Below, piece by piece: positions 32,361 to 42,962 of a stretch of DNA of 64,000 nucleotides. Below the pieces are notes generated by a model. The model was not told the DNA's origin. It did not search any database and saw only the letters and a program-made list of their open reading frames with translations. The stretch's first letter is position 1. Each line of letters begins with the position of its first letter. The DNA comes from Prorocentrum cordatum. Its lineage: Eukaryota > Sar > Dinophyceae > Prorocentrales > Prorocentraceae. Position numbers and translations under genes: made by a program. Location of the stretch: NCBI GenBank assembly GCA_963575745.1, contig CAUYUJ010014602.1:275918-339917 (forward strand). Direction: 5' to 3'.

Positions 32361-32880
32361 GCGTCCTGTCGGCGTATCCCTTTTTATGTAGACGGACCAA
32401 CTCCAGGGGCCCAGACGCACCAGTTTTTCGATTCGCTTCCAGCCGCGGCGGCGAGCAGGGCCTCCGAGGGCCAGGAAACCTCGACCTAACCTCGGCGCCA
32501 ATCTCAAAACGGGACCGGGACCCCTCCCAGGGGCCCGCGCCGGCGTCCTGTCGGCGTATCTCTTTTTATGTCGACGGCCCAACTCCAGGGGCCGAGACGC
32601 ACCAGTTTTTCGATTCGCTTCCAGCCGCGGCGGCGAGCAGGGCCTCCGAGGGCCAGGAAACCTCGACCTAACCTCGGCGCCAACCTCAAAACGGAACCGG
32701 AACCCCTCCCAGGGGCCCGCGCCGGCGTCCTGTCGGCGTATCCCATTTTATGTAGGCGGCCGAACTCCACGGCCCCAGACGTTGTTTTTCGATTCGCTTC
32801 CAGCCGCGGCGGCGAGCCCGCGCGGCCGCCCGAAGGAACGGGGCGCGCTCGGAGAGAGCGGCTGGCAAAGCCTAGCCTGT
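32361..32880. repeat. 182-bp tandem repeat, three copies
   Basis: Units start at 32361, 32543 and 32725 with GCGTCCTGTCGGCGTAT and contain TTTTTCGATTCGCTTCCAGC. The third is truncated after GCGGCGGCGAGC. They differ by a few substitutions. Confidence 0.93.
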
Positions 32881-33010
32881 ACTGGTGGGTGCACGGGGCC
32901 TCGCCCGCACGCACGGCACGCACGAACACGAAACCGAAATCGATTTCCCGGTAGGGGGGCTCTCCGTTCCACTTCGATCTCACCCCCCAACCTCCGATCA
33001 CAATCGATCT
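32881..33010. repeat. Module M (TTTCCCGGTAGGGGGGCTC), copy 1
   Basis: Contains CACGAACACGAAACCGAAAT and CTCCGTTCCACTTCGATCTC. Further copies lie at 33510-33625 and 55590-55698. Confidence 0.88.
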
Positions 33011-33023
33011 CACAATCGACGTC

Positions 33024-33293
<270 letters not shown>

Positions 33294-33630
33294 GGGACAC
33301 CGACGGGACACCGACGGGACACCACCGGGACACCGGCGGGACACCGCGCGGCCCCGCGCCCCGGTGGAGAATCATTTGGTGCGGCCGCGCCTCAGCCACA
33401 GAGGACACCACCGGGACACCGGCGGGACACCGCGCGGCCCCGCGCCCCGGTGGAGAATCATTTGGTCCGGCCGCGCCTCAGCCACAGGAGACTTTCCTCT
33501 CGCCCGCCCACGCAGCTTCGCCTCGCCCGCACGCACGGCACGCACGAACACGAAACCGAAATCGATTTCCCGGTAGGGGGGCTCTCCGTTCCACTTCGAT
33601 CTCACCCCCCAACCTCCGACTAATATTAGA
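33294..33630. repeat. GGGACACCGGC repeats and module M, copy 2
   Basis: GGGACACCGACGGGACACC words and a duplicated 94-bp unit ending in GCCGCGCCTCAGCCACAG (33390 and 33485), followed by module M. Confidence 0.9.
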
Positions 33631-34080
33631 TGCCCTCCTTGGGGGCGTGCGTCCGACCCCAGCATCTAGTATACCCGTCTTGCAGTATATCGCTCCCCGA
33701 GCGGTGTGACCAGAACGCGCAAACCACGACGCCATGTACTATATGATTTCTCGGTGCGCGCGTCGCCCCTGGGGCCCACGTAGCATTGGTATGTTGGGGT
33801 GACGCCGGTCAGGGCCTCTGGGAATCTTGAATGCAAGCGGAGGCTGCTGTATCGAGCGGAGGCGTCGTTGTTTGCAGGGGGTGCCATCTACGATTGTGGA
33901 TCTACTGACCCAGCTCACCCCAAACCCGTGTCAGTCAGGCCTTGCAGGATCCTGCAAGATCCCGTATGATCCTGCAGGATCCTGCACCCTAACCCGGGTG
34001 AATGCGCCCCTGCCCCTGCAGGATCCTCGAAGATCTGGCGCTCTGAATGACCCCCGTTTGCATTGACCCCCGTCTCTTGA
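33631..34080. other. Unique sequence with GGATCCTGCA words
   Basis: GATCCTGCAGGATCCTGCA-type repeats at 33940-34030; otherwise no feature. Confidence 0.5.
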
Positions 34081-34440
34081 GCCCCGATGCGACGCCCAGG
34101 CGGGATCACCGGCCCTGAGCAAAAAACAAGGCAGCATCGAGCAGGAGCGTCAGCTTGTCTTCTGGAAAGCCAGCCAGCCTTCGGCGGCGAGCAAGAGCCC
34201 GAGAAGAGAAGATCCAGCAAAACAAACAGAACAGACTCCCGTCGTGCGTCTCCAGAACACGACGGGCTCCGAGTCTCTGGCACGCTGGTTCTCGGGCGGC
34301 GTTCCTTGGCGGCGAAGTTGCCGAAGCACCGGCAGACCGCAATCACGAGCGGCGGGCGGTCGACGCACCTGTATTGGGGGGCATGCGCGTCTGTCGTCGC
34401 AGGCGTTCGGCAGCGCTGCTGTGTTGAAGAACGGGAGCAA
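34081..34440. repeat. Highly diverged modular repeat
   Basis: GGCAGCATCGAGCAGGAGCG, TTCGGCGGCGAGCAAGAGCC and TGGCGGCGAAG keep the order of block 1 modules. Confidence 0.55.
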
Positions 34441-34690
34441 CATCGGCAGAAGGAGGGCAGGAGGCGGCATGGGGGCGATGAGGAAAGGGGAGGGGCTGGG
34501 ATGTGCCACGGGAAGGGCGAGGAGGCGGGGGGAGGAAGAAGAGAAAGGAGAGGAGGAGGATGATGAAAGAGAATGCAAAAAAGGACCGGCAGGGGACAGA
34601 AAAGGCAGGTGAATGAGAGAGGGGGTGGAAGAGAAGAGAAGAGAAGAGAAGAGAAGAGACTTGGAAGGATGAAGGTGGCGTGAAAGGGGC
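34441..34690. repeat. Purine-rich tract with (GAAGA)n
   Basis: GGA/GAA-rich, with AGAGAAGAGAAGAGAAG at 34632-34660. Confidence 0.88.
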
Positions 34691-34899
34691 AAGAGGAAGT
34701 ACGCTGGGGGAGGAAGGTCACAAGCCCCCCTACGAGCCCCCCTCACCACCCACTGCCCTCAGATATTGTGTCCACCATGGCAAATCAAATGAGGATGTTA
34801 TCTTATCGTGGCATGCCACGAACAACCATAACCATCGTGGTATGAACGATGATCTGGTGGCGGGGCAACCAATCTCATCATGGTGTGTATACTCCCTGC
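34691..34899. other. Unique sequence with a 16-bp palindrome
   Basis: TCGTGGCATGCCACGA at 34806-34821 is a perfect palindrome; ATCGTGG recurs at about 34833. Confidence 0.55.
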
Positions 34900-35050
34900 T
34901 GCTGCATACCCTCCCCCCTCTTCCCCCCTCCTCCTCCTCCTCCTTCTCCTCCTTCTCCTCCTCCTAATTATTCCTCCCCTGTTCCCCCTCCTCCTCCTGC
35001 TTCTGTCCCTCCTCCTCCTCCTCCGCTTCCTCCTTCTTCTCTCCGGCTAG
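34900..35050. repeat. (CCT)n tract
   Basis: CCT/CTT triplets; lies downstream (minus sense) of the exon at 35057. Confidence 0.92.
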
Positions 35051-35056
35051 CGAGAC

Positions 35057-35161
35057 GTCCACGCCTTTTCAAGGTGTCCACCAGCTCCGTGATGCCGCCC
35101 CCCTGGGACAGGGTGCGGCGGTGCCGTGTTCGCTTCGCCTTTGTGCGGGCGAGAGAGATAG
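35057..35161 (-). CDS. Candidate armadillo-like exon
   Basis: On the minus strand a strong acceptor (TTGCGTTGTTTTTTCCAG) precedes ISLARTKAKRTRHRRTLSQG and GGITELVDTLKRRG. The frame then reaches GGAC|GTCTCG, a possible donor. T-L-S-x-G-G-G-I-x-x-L-V-x-x-L matches the helix2-turn-helix3 pattern of armadillo repeats, as at 8148 and 58100 on the same strand. Length 105 nt. The basic N-terminal part is unusual for the fold. Confidence 0.4.
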
Positions 35162-35590
35162 CTGGAAAAAACAACGCAAAGAGACAACAAAAAGAGAAGG
35201 GGTGAGGATAAGGAGGTCCTCTTCCTCCTCGGATGGACACCCTCGTCGCCTCGGCTGTGTCCGAGGGGTCAGAAGAAAAGAGGCGCATGGGCAAGGGAAT
35301 AATAATCATAATGATGGTTGAGAAGCAGGAGGAGGACAAGCAGAGAAGAGGGAACGAACGGAAAGCACCCAGAGGTCCGCGAGACGAAAACACGAGAGGA
35401 GGGAACGAGAGAGATAGAGAGACAGAGAAAGACGAAGACAGGAAAGAGATGGACGCGCGGGGGGAGGGGCAGATGTCGAAGACGGGAGGAGAAGGAACTC
35501 TTCGGACAGGGCGGATAGAAGGGGAAGGACAGTGGGACCGGATGGGACGACATGGCATAGAGGCGACGGGCTGAGGGAGGTCCGACAGGT
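35162..35590. repeat. Purine-rich low-complexity sequence
   Basis: GA/AG-rich (35200-35540) with no unit. On the minus strand it provides the pyrimidine tract upstream of the exon at 35161. Confidence 0.6.
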
Positions 35591-35801
35591 GACTTGCAAC
35601 TACGACCGCGCCTTGGCAAACTCTTCCACCTCGGGGCAACCCTGGGGAACGCATCGAATCAGGTTGAATCGGCGTCTCGCTTCCAAGGGGCAGCGCTAGG
35701 GGAGCGGCTCCCAAAAGGTAGCAAAACTTGTGTTGGAAAGGACTAGCCGCACGCGACGGGGTGTCGCGCTGTATGGGCCCACCTTCGCAACGCGTGCTGT
35801 A
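35591..35801. other. Unassigned sequence
   Basis: No repeat or coding signal seen. Confidence 0.4.
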
Positions 35802-35803
35802 TG

Positions 35804-35869
<66 letters not shown>
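35802..35869. repeat. (AT)n microsatellite
   Basis: TA dinucleotides with GTATAC-type interruptions, directly joined to the hairpin at 35870. Confidence 0.95.
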
Positions 35870-35909
35870 CTAGAACCACGCGCGCGCTTCGCGCGCGCTT
35901 AGGTTCTAG
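35870..35909. repeat. 40-bp GC-rich hairpin, copy 1
   Basis: CTAGAACC pairs with GGTTCTAG and GCGCGCGC with GCGCGCGC around a TTC/TT loop. An identical 40-mer lies at 55734-55773, also immediately after an (AT)n tract. Confidence 0.9.
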
Positions 35910-35969
35910 GGCGGCACAGGCAGAGCATTCGTTTGACAGAACAGGGGATGAGAGGAGTTGCACAGAGAA

Positions 35970-36075
35970 TCCCACCAGCTCTCTGTGCGTAGGTGGTTAA
36001 GCGCGTTTCCTCCCTCCACCCTTCCCTCTACCCCTTCGGGGAGGGTACCTCTGCCCCTAACCATCTCCCCTGGAC
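35970..36075. repeat. ~110-bp dispersed repeat, copy 1
   Basis: AATCCCACCAGCTCTCTG, GGTGGTTAAGCGCGTTTCCTC and CCCCTTCGGGGAGGG recur at 42468-42600. Confidence 0.85.
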
Positions 36076-36109
36076 CTAAATGGGGTCCCCGCGAGCGGTC
36101 AGATCGTCG

Positions 36110-36786
36110 AAAACGGCTCAAAACGGCTTGCAAGAGGACTGTCCTCGGGCCCTCCTGGGGCTGTCTGGGCCGTCATGTGTGTCGCGTGGAGGCCTCGTTT
36201 GGGCCTCGTGGGGGCCTCTTGGGGCCTCTTGGAGGCCTTTGGGGGGCCTGTTGGGCCCCTCTTGGGGGCCTCTTGGGGCGTCTTGGGGGCTTCTTGGGTT
36301 CTCATGGGGGCATCTTCGGGCGGAGAGCTCGATTTGTCCGTTCGTGTTCCCTCTCTTGGGCCCCTCTTGGGCCCCTCTTGGGGCCTTCTTGGGGCACTCT
36401 TGGGCCGTCTTGGGCGGATCCGGGGCGGTCTTGGGGCTCTCTTGGGCCGTCTTGGGGCTCTCTTGGGGGCATCTTGGGCCGTCTTGGAGCAGTCTTGGGA
36501 GCCTCTCGGGCGGTCTTGGAGCCTCACAACGCGGAAACAGCGAGAAACCCAAAAACACGAAAAAACACATGAAAAAACAACGATTTCTGCCTCTCGGGGC
36601 CGTCTTGGGAGGCCTCTTGGAGGCCTCTGGGGACTCTTGGGGGCGTTTTTGGGTCGTCTGGAAGCCATCATGGGCGTCTTGGACCGATCTTTCGGCGACT
36701 CTGGGCCCTCTTGGACCGTCTTGGAACATTCTTGGGCCGTCTCGAGGGCCTCTTGGGCCGTCTTGGAGCCCCCGGGGGAGGGGCAA
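36110..36786. repeat. CTTGGGGCC family, copy 1
   Basis: About 670 bp of CCTCTTGGGGGC/CGTCTTGGGCC words, with an internal non-repetitive marker (GGAGAGCTCGATTTGTCCG) and an A-rich segment at 36530-36590. Copies at 53425, 55895 and 57290 have the same organisation. Confidence 0.88.
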
Positions 36787-36787
36787 C

Positions 36788-36788
<1 letters not shown>

Positions 36789-36842
<54 letters not shown>

Positions 36843-36887
36843 TATATATATTATATATATATATGCATACATGCATACATAATATTA

Positions 36888-36918
<31 letters not shown>

Positions 36919-36983
36919 ATATATATATATATATGTATATATATACATATATATATATGTAATATATATATACATAGAAGGAC

Positions 36984-37014
<31 letters not shown>

Positions 37015-37016
37015 CA
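36789..37016. repeat. (AT)n and (GA)n microsatellites
   Basis: AT/ATAC repeats to 36975, then GAGAGAGAGAAAGAGAG. Confidence 0.96.
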
Positions 37017-37541
37017 AAACGTGGAGTTTCACAAGGTCCATGCAGCCCTGACATGAAAAAGGTTCGTAAGGTTCTTACATGCCTGGACACCCGGTTTCCT
37101 GGGCGCTCCTCGGAATTTCAAGACATATCCCGGGAGTTTCCTGGGCTTCAAACGATCCAAGAAAGCCCCGGGAGGCAGCCCAGATGGTCCAAGAGGGCCC
37201 TAAGTCGCCCCATGATCGTTCCCACGTGCCCTACATGGCCCCAAGGCGGCCAAATAGGCCTTCGGAAACTTTTTGGGGGCCCGGAAGCACCCCCAAAAGG
37301 GCACCAGGTGGCAAACATCACTAATTCTTGTTCGTTGTTCCCCACCCGACAATTTGGGGTTGTTTTGGAGGGTGGAAGTGGGGGTCGGGCGCAAGGTCCC
37401 GGCAATGGTGTCTTTATGGGCCATGCGTGGGCGATTTATTTATTTGGACTCGGCTTGACTGCAAAGGCCGCCTCCCCGCACATCTCTTCAGTCCCCGCCG
37501 ATGGAGCCTCACTCAACGCAGATACCTGTAGCACACATTAC
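37017..37541. other. Unique sequence; no gene recognised
   Basis: Balanced composition and no repeat unit; frames are short and overlapping. It would be intronic if the exon at 37542 is real. Confidence 0.4.
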
Positions 37542-37688
37542 GTCTGAAAATTTGGATTTCGAGCTGAGAGAGATCGCCTGATCCCTGCAAGGCGGCGAAC
37601 ACAGCAAGCGCCAGCCGGAGCCCGGACACTTCGGGCGATACATCCTCGATTGCTGTGTTCGGCGGGGGAACCACTTGAAGCCCCCCAC
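37542..37688 (-). CDS. Candidate exon, helical peptide
   Basis: Minus strand: after GCGTGGGTGCAG the frame reads GGLQVVPPPNTAIEDVSPEV, SGLRLALAVFAALQGSGDLS and QLEIQIFRR, then meets CAGAC|GTAATG, a GT donor. The L-x-x-A-L-A-x-x-A-A-L-Q-G-x-G-D-L pattern could be the last helix of an armadillo or HEAT repeat, but this is weaker than for the other candidates. Same strand as the other exons. Confidence 0.35.
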
Positions 37689-37896
37689 CTGCACCCACGC
37701 GCGAGACTTGAGGGTAAACGAAGCAAGGGGGCGGGGGGCTCGGGAAAGGCGACGAAGGCAACTTGCGCTGAAGGCGCAAAAACAAAAGGTCTGAATAAAC
37801 GAGAGCGGTGAAGTGAGTGTCAAAATCTGCCGAGCCAAACTGACATGCGGAACACTGCGCCTCATATTGGGGGATCTTGAAGGCCAGGGCAACATG
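37689..37896. other. Unassigned sequence
   Basis: Open on the minus strand (ALVYSDLLFLRLQRKLPSS), possibly upstream intron or exon extension. Confidence 0.3.
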
Positions 37897-38131
37897 TAAA
37901 TTCATATTGTGGGGAAAGCAAAGTGTGAATGTACATCTTGGGAGAAAAAGGAAAACGTGGATTCACAATTTCACAATTTTGAGGGGAAAAAAAGAAAATG
38001 TGAAATCACATGTTGGACTTGCGCGAAGGAGTCTTTATCATGGGGCCAGGATGTGAATTCACACTTGGGGGAAAAAGGAACAAGTGAATGCACAACGCTG
38101 AAAAATGTGAATTCACAAGTTGGGAGCATCG
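37897..38131. repeat. TGTGAATTCACA palindrome cluster
   Basis: Two exact copies of the 12-bp palindrome (38052-38063, 38106-38117) and several near copies (TGTGAATGTACA, TGTGAAATCACA, TGGATTCACA) with GGGAGAAAAAGGAA-like spacers. Confidence 0.8.
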
Positions 38132-38490
38132 CGGGACTCATTCCACATCTGTTTGGGGGTCGAAAAATCACTGTTTGGGAACATACACGATCACCACTCG
38201 CACAATCCAGACACGCTTGCACCCAACTGTGCCGCCCCACGCGCAATACGCAAGAGTGCCCGCACGCATGGACGATAATGGATGCACGGCGCGTTTGCCC
38301 GCGCGGGCAACGCGCGGGCACGAACGACTGGCCGTCCATGACCGCCAACATTGGATGTCAATCGTACCCGATCACATACATGAGCGATACATTGAGCATA
38401 CATGGGCCATTCAGCCCTCATTGAAGACCCCCTGATGAAGACCCCCTCTTTCACCCTCCAATTGTTAGATTTCAAGGACAAGCCCCCCAG
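38132..38490. other. Unique sequence
   Basis: Contains the palindrome TTGCCCGCGCGGGCAA near 38297. No coding signal. Confidence 0.45.
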
Positions 38491-38497
38491 CCAACCC

Positions 38498-38760
38498 CAC
38501 GCATATCGCGGCCACCAAACCCAAAGTTGTCCCGAGTGTCCCCGATAGTCCCTGGGACTCCCGCCTCGCGCCCTCGAACAACACGACTGCATACCGCGGC
38601 CGCCACACCAAAAGTTGCCCCGAGAGTCCCAATAGTCCCTGGGACTCCCGCCTCGCGCCATCGACAAACACGACTGCATACCGCGGCCGCCAGACCCAAA
38701 ATTGTCCCGAGAGTCCCCGAGTCCTTGGGGGTCCCGCCTCGCGCCTTCGACAAGCACGAA
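38498..38760. repeat. ~88-bp tandem repeat, three copies
   Basis: Units with GCATACCGCGGCCGCCA, TTGTCCCGAGAGTCCC and TCCCGCCTCGCGCC; a partial relative occurs at 39830-39860. Confidence 0.92.
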
Positions 38761-39830
38761 TAACACAACAATACACAACATAACAGGACAGAACATACAC
38801 GTCGGTAGGAAATTGCGAATTTAAAAAGACAATGGCAATCGCAACGTAATACAACAACACGAAGCACATCATGACTACCATTCCAGCACGTAACACGGCA
38901 TAACACACCATAGTATAACAGAGCTGGGGAAATCAGAGCACTCATTAACATAATGTGTCAGATCGTGGCACAGCGCTCAGGACATGTCATGAACACCCAC
39001 AGAGCATAGCGACGAACACGACAAAACACAACATGCCACACGATAGCCAATCATACCAAAACACGATCATTTCATGACAAAACAGAACATCATATGGCGC
39101 TATCATTACAAATCAGACCATGGAATAACATCGCCGATTATGCCCCATCAGATCATGACATACTCGCACAACACAGTAGAAATAGCACACCATAACATAA
39201 CAAAACGTGACGTAGCATGACAGCACAAAGCATACCATGATACATCATTACACAACATAACATGGCTAAACAAACAGGACAGAACATGGCATATCAAATC
39301 ATGAAACACTACATAATAATATTGCAGCACAAACACATACAACGTCATAGTATGGCGGAACAGACAATGAGAGAACACACCATAACATAACAAAGCCGAG
39401 CATAGCATAACACACCATGGCGGAACATAGCATGTCACGATGCAGCGTTCAGAACATGTCATAACACGCCACCACAGCATAGCGACAAACGCGACATAAC
39501 CCAACACGTCACAATATAAGATTTCATAACAGACGGCGACCAAGACATACCATCAACAGTACCACTACAAACCACACAATGGCATAACATCACAACACAT
39601 ACCATAACATACCATGTCCGACATAGCCGGCGCACTGCGCAATCACAGGAAATGTCATGACATGGCATGACAAAACAATGAATACCATGAGAGGGCAGAG
39701 CACAACATAACGTCACATAGCCAACCAGAACCGAACGTCACATATTAGAAAACCACACAGCAACAGAGACCAAACCAAACCAGAACACAAGATAACATCA
39801 CATAACAAACCAAAACCAAGCCAGACCCCG
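38761..39830. repeat. G-poor CATAACAT-type degenerate repeat
   Basis: About 1.07 kb of irregular CATAACA, ACACCATAAC and CAAAACA words with very few G on the + strand. No fixed period and no coding frame that makes sense. Confidence 0.75.
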
Positions 39831-40319
39831 AGTTGTCCCGAGAATCCCCGAATCATTGCCGCCGCCCCGCTGCGGGCGGCCTCCTCGCCTGCGCCCCTCA
39901 TTCTAAGGATGGGAAGGGGGGAAAAAGAGGAGGGGAAAGAGGCATCGGGCAGGAGGAGGAGGACAAGGGCCCAAGGTTTCGGTGGGGATCGCTCGAAGCA
40001 TATTTGTGGTGGCATTCTCGCATGTTCTGGCATTCTCGCATGTTCGGCTTTCTGACGATCCAAGAGTGCTCAAGAGGCACCCAATATCGCCCCACACGGC
40101 CGAAGAGGCCTCGACAACACCAACAACAATGCAGTCATGCGCCCGGGGGTGCGCAGGACACTGAATTCCCGTGCAGGTGGGCACTTCAAATGCGTCCTCG
40201 TATGAGGCCAGATGGAAGCTCCACGTGAGCAGACTTCAAACACTGATTGGGCGGAGGGAAGGAAAAAGGGGGGGAGGGGAGGGAGGAAACGAATGAAGGA
40301 GGGGGGGTCGACACTACAT
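39831..40319. other. Unassigned flank of LINE-B
   Basis: Repeat of GCATGTTCTGGCATTCTC words at 40018-40050; otherwise no feature. Confidence 0.4.
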
Positions 40320-41023
40320 TCTGTGAGTCAGAACTGTTCACACATAACTTCCAATCGACGTCCGATTTGATTAAACGCTCAATGGTTGCTGCGCCCCCTG
40401 TCAGAGACACGGCCATGCGGTACATGTGCGGTACCCATTGCGACCTCGGCCGCCCTACTTTCCTAACGTGCCGGTTGGTTGTTGGTATCAGCGCGCGCGG
40501 GCAAAAAAATGAAGTGCGGAACAGGCTTCCCTCCGACGCGCGGGCCGCCTTGCCTAGGAGCAGAAGCTGTTGTTTAGCCCGGGTCTGCGTCAAAGGGCTT
40601 TGCTGCGCGAGCTGCAGGACAGTCGCGTTGCGAATTCTAAACAGAAGAGCCAGAGCTATACCCCAAACCCCTCTGAGGCATCTGCAATGGAAGCCGTTCA
40701 GACGTCGACGTTCTGCAACATTAAGCCACATGGTCGCGAGGCCGTACGTCAACTTGCTCAGAACAGTACTGGTGTATATCAGGATTTTGCGTGCACGGCT
40801 CAATCCAGATTGCTTCCACACTTTTGAAAACGCCCAGAAATCAGCGCGCGAATTCCCAATCCTCCTCGTCAGTTCCCGGACTGGGTGCCCATCGTCGGAG
40901 ATGAGAGCCCCGAGATACACCATGTCTGCTTGAGGCTCGATTACAGACCCGTTAGAATGCTGAATCTCGTCGGCGGACCCGATGCTCAAAAAACTGACAC
41001 TTGTCGGCGTGAAGGTCCATGCC
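40320..41023 (-). pseudogene. LINE-B C-terminal region after stop and frameshift
   Basis: After the TAG and a length change in the six-T run (plus coordinates 40988-40993), the frame continues with FLSIGSADEIQHSNGSV, VYLGALISDDGHPVREL, GNSRADFWAFSKVWKQSGLS, YTSTVLSKLTYGLATMWL and LNGFHCRCLRGVWGIAL, the standard thumb and connection motifs of this LINE type. The region near 40530 (GKAARASEGSL, PRSQWVPHMYRMAV) is the usual C-terminal stretch. It ends near WKLCVNSSDSQN at about 40325. Confidence 0.82.
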
Positions 41024-41870
41024 CTACGATTTCCCTGCTCGTGCAACCGCTTCGAGTAGTCTTCCCACGCTTGCTGCGTTTCTGCTCATGGGGAGCGTAC
41101 CGTCCGCATACAATAGGGCAGAGAGCTCACCATCTTCCCAGAGAGCACGATCTGTTTGTGCAAGTGCGTCTCGTGCACCCTGGATGATGACAGTCATGCC
41201 CATGACGAACACGAAGGGTGACAGCGGGCACCCTTGGGATATGCCAGCCGCTTGAGGTCTCGGCGTGGATGTTGCCCCACAGTCGTAAAGTTGAAACCGC
41301 CTGTCGCGGTAGATCGCCCCGATCATTGAGAGAACGTGGTCTGGGAGCCCAAACCGGCGGAGTCCGTGTAGCATTGCCGCTGGGTCTATTGAGTCGAACG
41401 CTCCTCTCCAGTCCAAACACAATACGTGTAACTTTCTAGTCTTCGCTGCGTGTGCCAATTGTGTCTGTCTCCGCAAAACAAATATAGCAGCTTGTGTGCT
41501 GTAACCAGAGCGGAATATAAATTGCGTGCTCGAGAGTCGTTCCTCAGTGCCCCCTTCCACCATACGCGCGTGCAGCAATGAAGCAACAATCTTGTAGCCG
41601 ATCACGAGCAGACTGATTGGTCTGTAATTCGAGCAATCGTCCGTCTGGCCTTTCTTGAAGATCGTCGTGATGCGAACGCTATGCCACTCTTTCGGAACAC
41701 GCTTAAGCCGCCAGCATCGGTCCATCAAGTGCGTGATGTGCCCAACGGCGGTTGGCAAGTCAGCTAATACTTTCCAGTACTCTGGTGGTAAACCGTCTGG
41801 GCCTGGCGCCTTGCGGGCCTTCAACTGTCCTAAAACTGTTGTCACTTCTTCGTGCATGAAGAGGCCTCGA
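41024..41870 (-). pseudogene. LINE-B reverse transcriptase with YADG active site
   Basis: The frame shows the ordered RT motifs: LKARKAPGPDGLPPEYWK, IFKKGQTDDCSNYRPISLL, FRSGYSTQAAIFVL, LDWRGAFDSID (motif A, catalytic Asp present), AGISQGCPLSPFVFVMGM (motif B) and LLYADGTLPMS (motif C). The canonical second Asp of motif C is Gly (GAC GGT). An in-frame TAG at 41026-41024 follows AGKS, after which the expected GMDLHADKCQF motif is still readable. The open frame extends upstream to 42028, but that part does not look like RT. Confidence 0.85.
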
Positions 41871-42008
41871 AAAAGGGCCCCAACACGGCCCTTGAGGGCC
41901 CCAACACGATCCAACCTGCCCCAAAGACAGCCCACGATGCCCCCTGAGACGGCATCATCAGGTTTCAAGAATCCGTTGCAAAAGAAAAGATAAAGGGCAG
42001 ACGCGCAC

Positions 42009-42375
42009 GCGCGCCTGCCGAAATCCATCAGAAATATGTCACGTTACGTAGGGAGTTCAAAATCGAGTGTCCCAAAGACAGAAAACAAACAAATGGCTTC
42101 GCAACTAAAACTTCCAAACCAACCTGCAATCGCGCTCGTTCGACGCATGTTTAAATAAAGCCGTGGGTTTCTCAACATGCCCATCACATTATACCAAGTG
42201 CCTCTCGCGCGCATGTCGGAATCGGTCCAACGCCCTGACGCGCGTGTTGTCGCAATGATCCCTTGCAACAAATGGGACGAAATGCGCACGCGCGCGTCCT
42301 CGCGCGCGCAGGCCGAAATCCGGCATAGAAAACGTCGGGTGTCGTAAGGAGTTCGAAAAATCGAATGTCCCGAAC
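42009..42375. repeat. Two ~75-bp direct repeats
   Basis: GCCGAAATCC, GGAGTTC, AAATCGA(A/G)TGTCCC occur in the same order at 42017-42085 and 42311-42375. Confidence 0.75.
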
Positions 42376-42467
42376 CATATAAAGAGCACGCGGCGTTGGA
42401 ACAACAGCTGTCCAAACAAGAAAGTATGCGCGCGCTCGTGCTCATATTACAGATTCGCAGCATGTTC

Positions 42468-42600
42468 ATTGAATCCCACCAGCCCTCTGGGCGTCGGTGG
42501 TTTAGAGCGTTTCCTCTTCCACCCCTCCTTCTTCCCCTTCGGGGAGGGGTTTACCCCTCCCCCTACCCCCTCCCCACTGACCTGGACAGGGGTGGCCGGG
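42468..42600. repeat. ~110-bp dispersed repeat, copy 2
   Basis: Matches 35970-36075, including CCCCTTCGGGGAGGG. Confidence 0.85.
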
Positions 42601-42849
42601 GGTAGTTAGAGCGTCCAAGATCGACTCCTGGGAAGGCTAAAATTCGACACCCCTCACGAGGATCGTGGCTCCTGAGGGGGGGACTGTAATTAGGGAACCC
42701 CCCTTCGTTGATCGATCTCCTCCAAGATTGTTCCAAAAGACGTCTTGGACCCCCTCTTGGGCTCTGCGCGCGGGCGGGCGGAGCGCCGCCCGCCCGCCCG
42801 CAAGGCCAAAGAGCCCACCAAAACGTTCGAAGAAACTTCCAATACGCCA
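42601..42849. other. Unassigned GC-rich sequence
   Basis: GCGGGCGGGCGGAGCGCCGCCCGCCCGC at 42770-42800 can form a strong hairpin. Confidence 0.45.
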
Positions 42850-42962
42850 CCAGGGAGGAGGAAGAGGCGGAGGAGGAGGAGGAGGAGGAGGAGAGGGAGG
42901 AGGAGGAGAGGAGGAGGAGGAGGAGGAGAAGGCGGAGGAGAAGGAGGAAGAGGGGAGGAGAA
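42850..42962. repeat. (GGA)n tract
   Basis: Imperfect GGA triplets. Confidence 0.93.

Larger units (their letters stand above)
40320..41870 (-). mobile_element. LINE-B: 5'-truncated non-LTR retrotransposon
   Basis: Minus strand, RT from about 41870 to 41024 and connecting/C-terminal part to about 40320. The endonuclease is absent, so the copy is 5'-truncated, as is common for LINEs. It differs from LINE-A and LINE-C in motif wording (F-R-x-G-Y-S-T, G-I-S-Q-G-C-P) and so belongs to another clade. It keeps one long RT frame and is therefore younger than LINE-A. Ends and target-site duplication not identified. Confidence 0.85.

Noticed and set aside
31074-32582. 502-codon Ser/Pro-rich frame
   Set aside because: It runs through GGA and GAC simple tracts without any complex sequence.
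37897-38131. Bacterial CRP-like operator sites (TGTGA-TCACA)
   Set aside because: The context is eukaryotic repeat DNA, so bacterial operators make no sense here.
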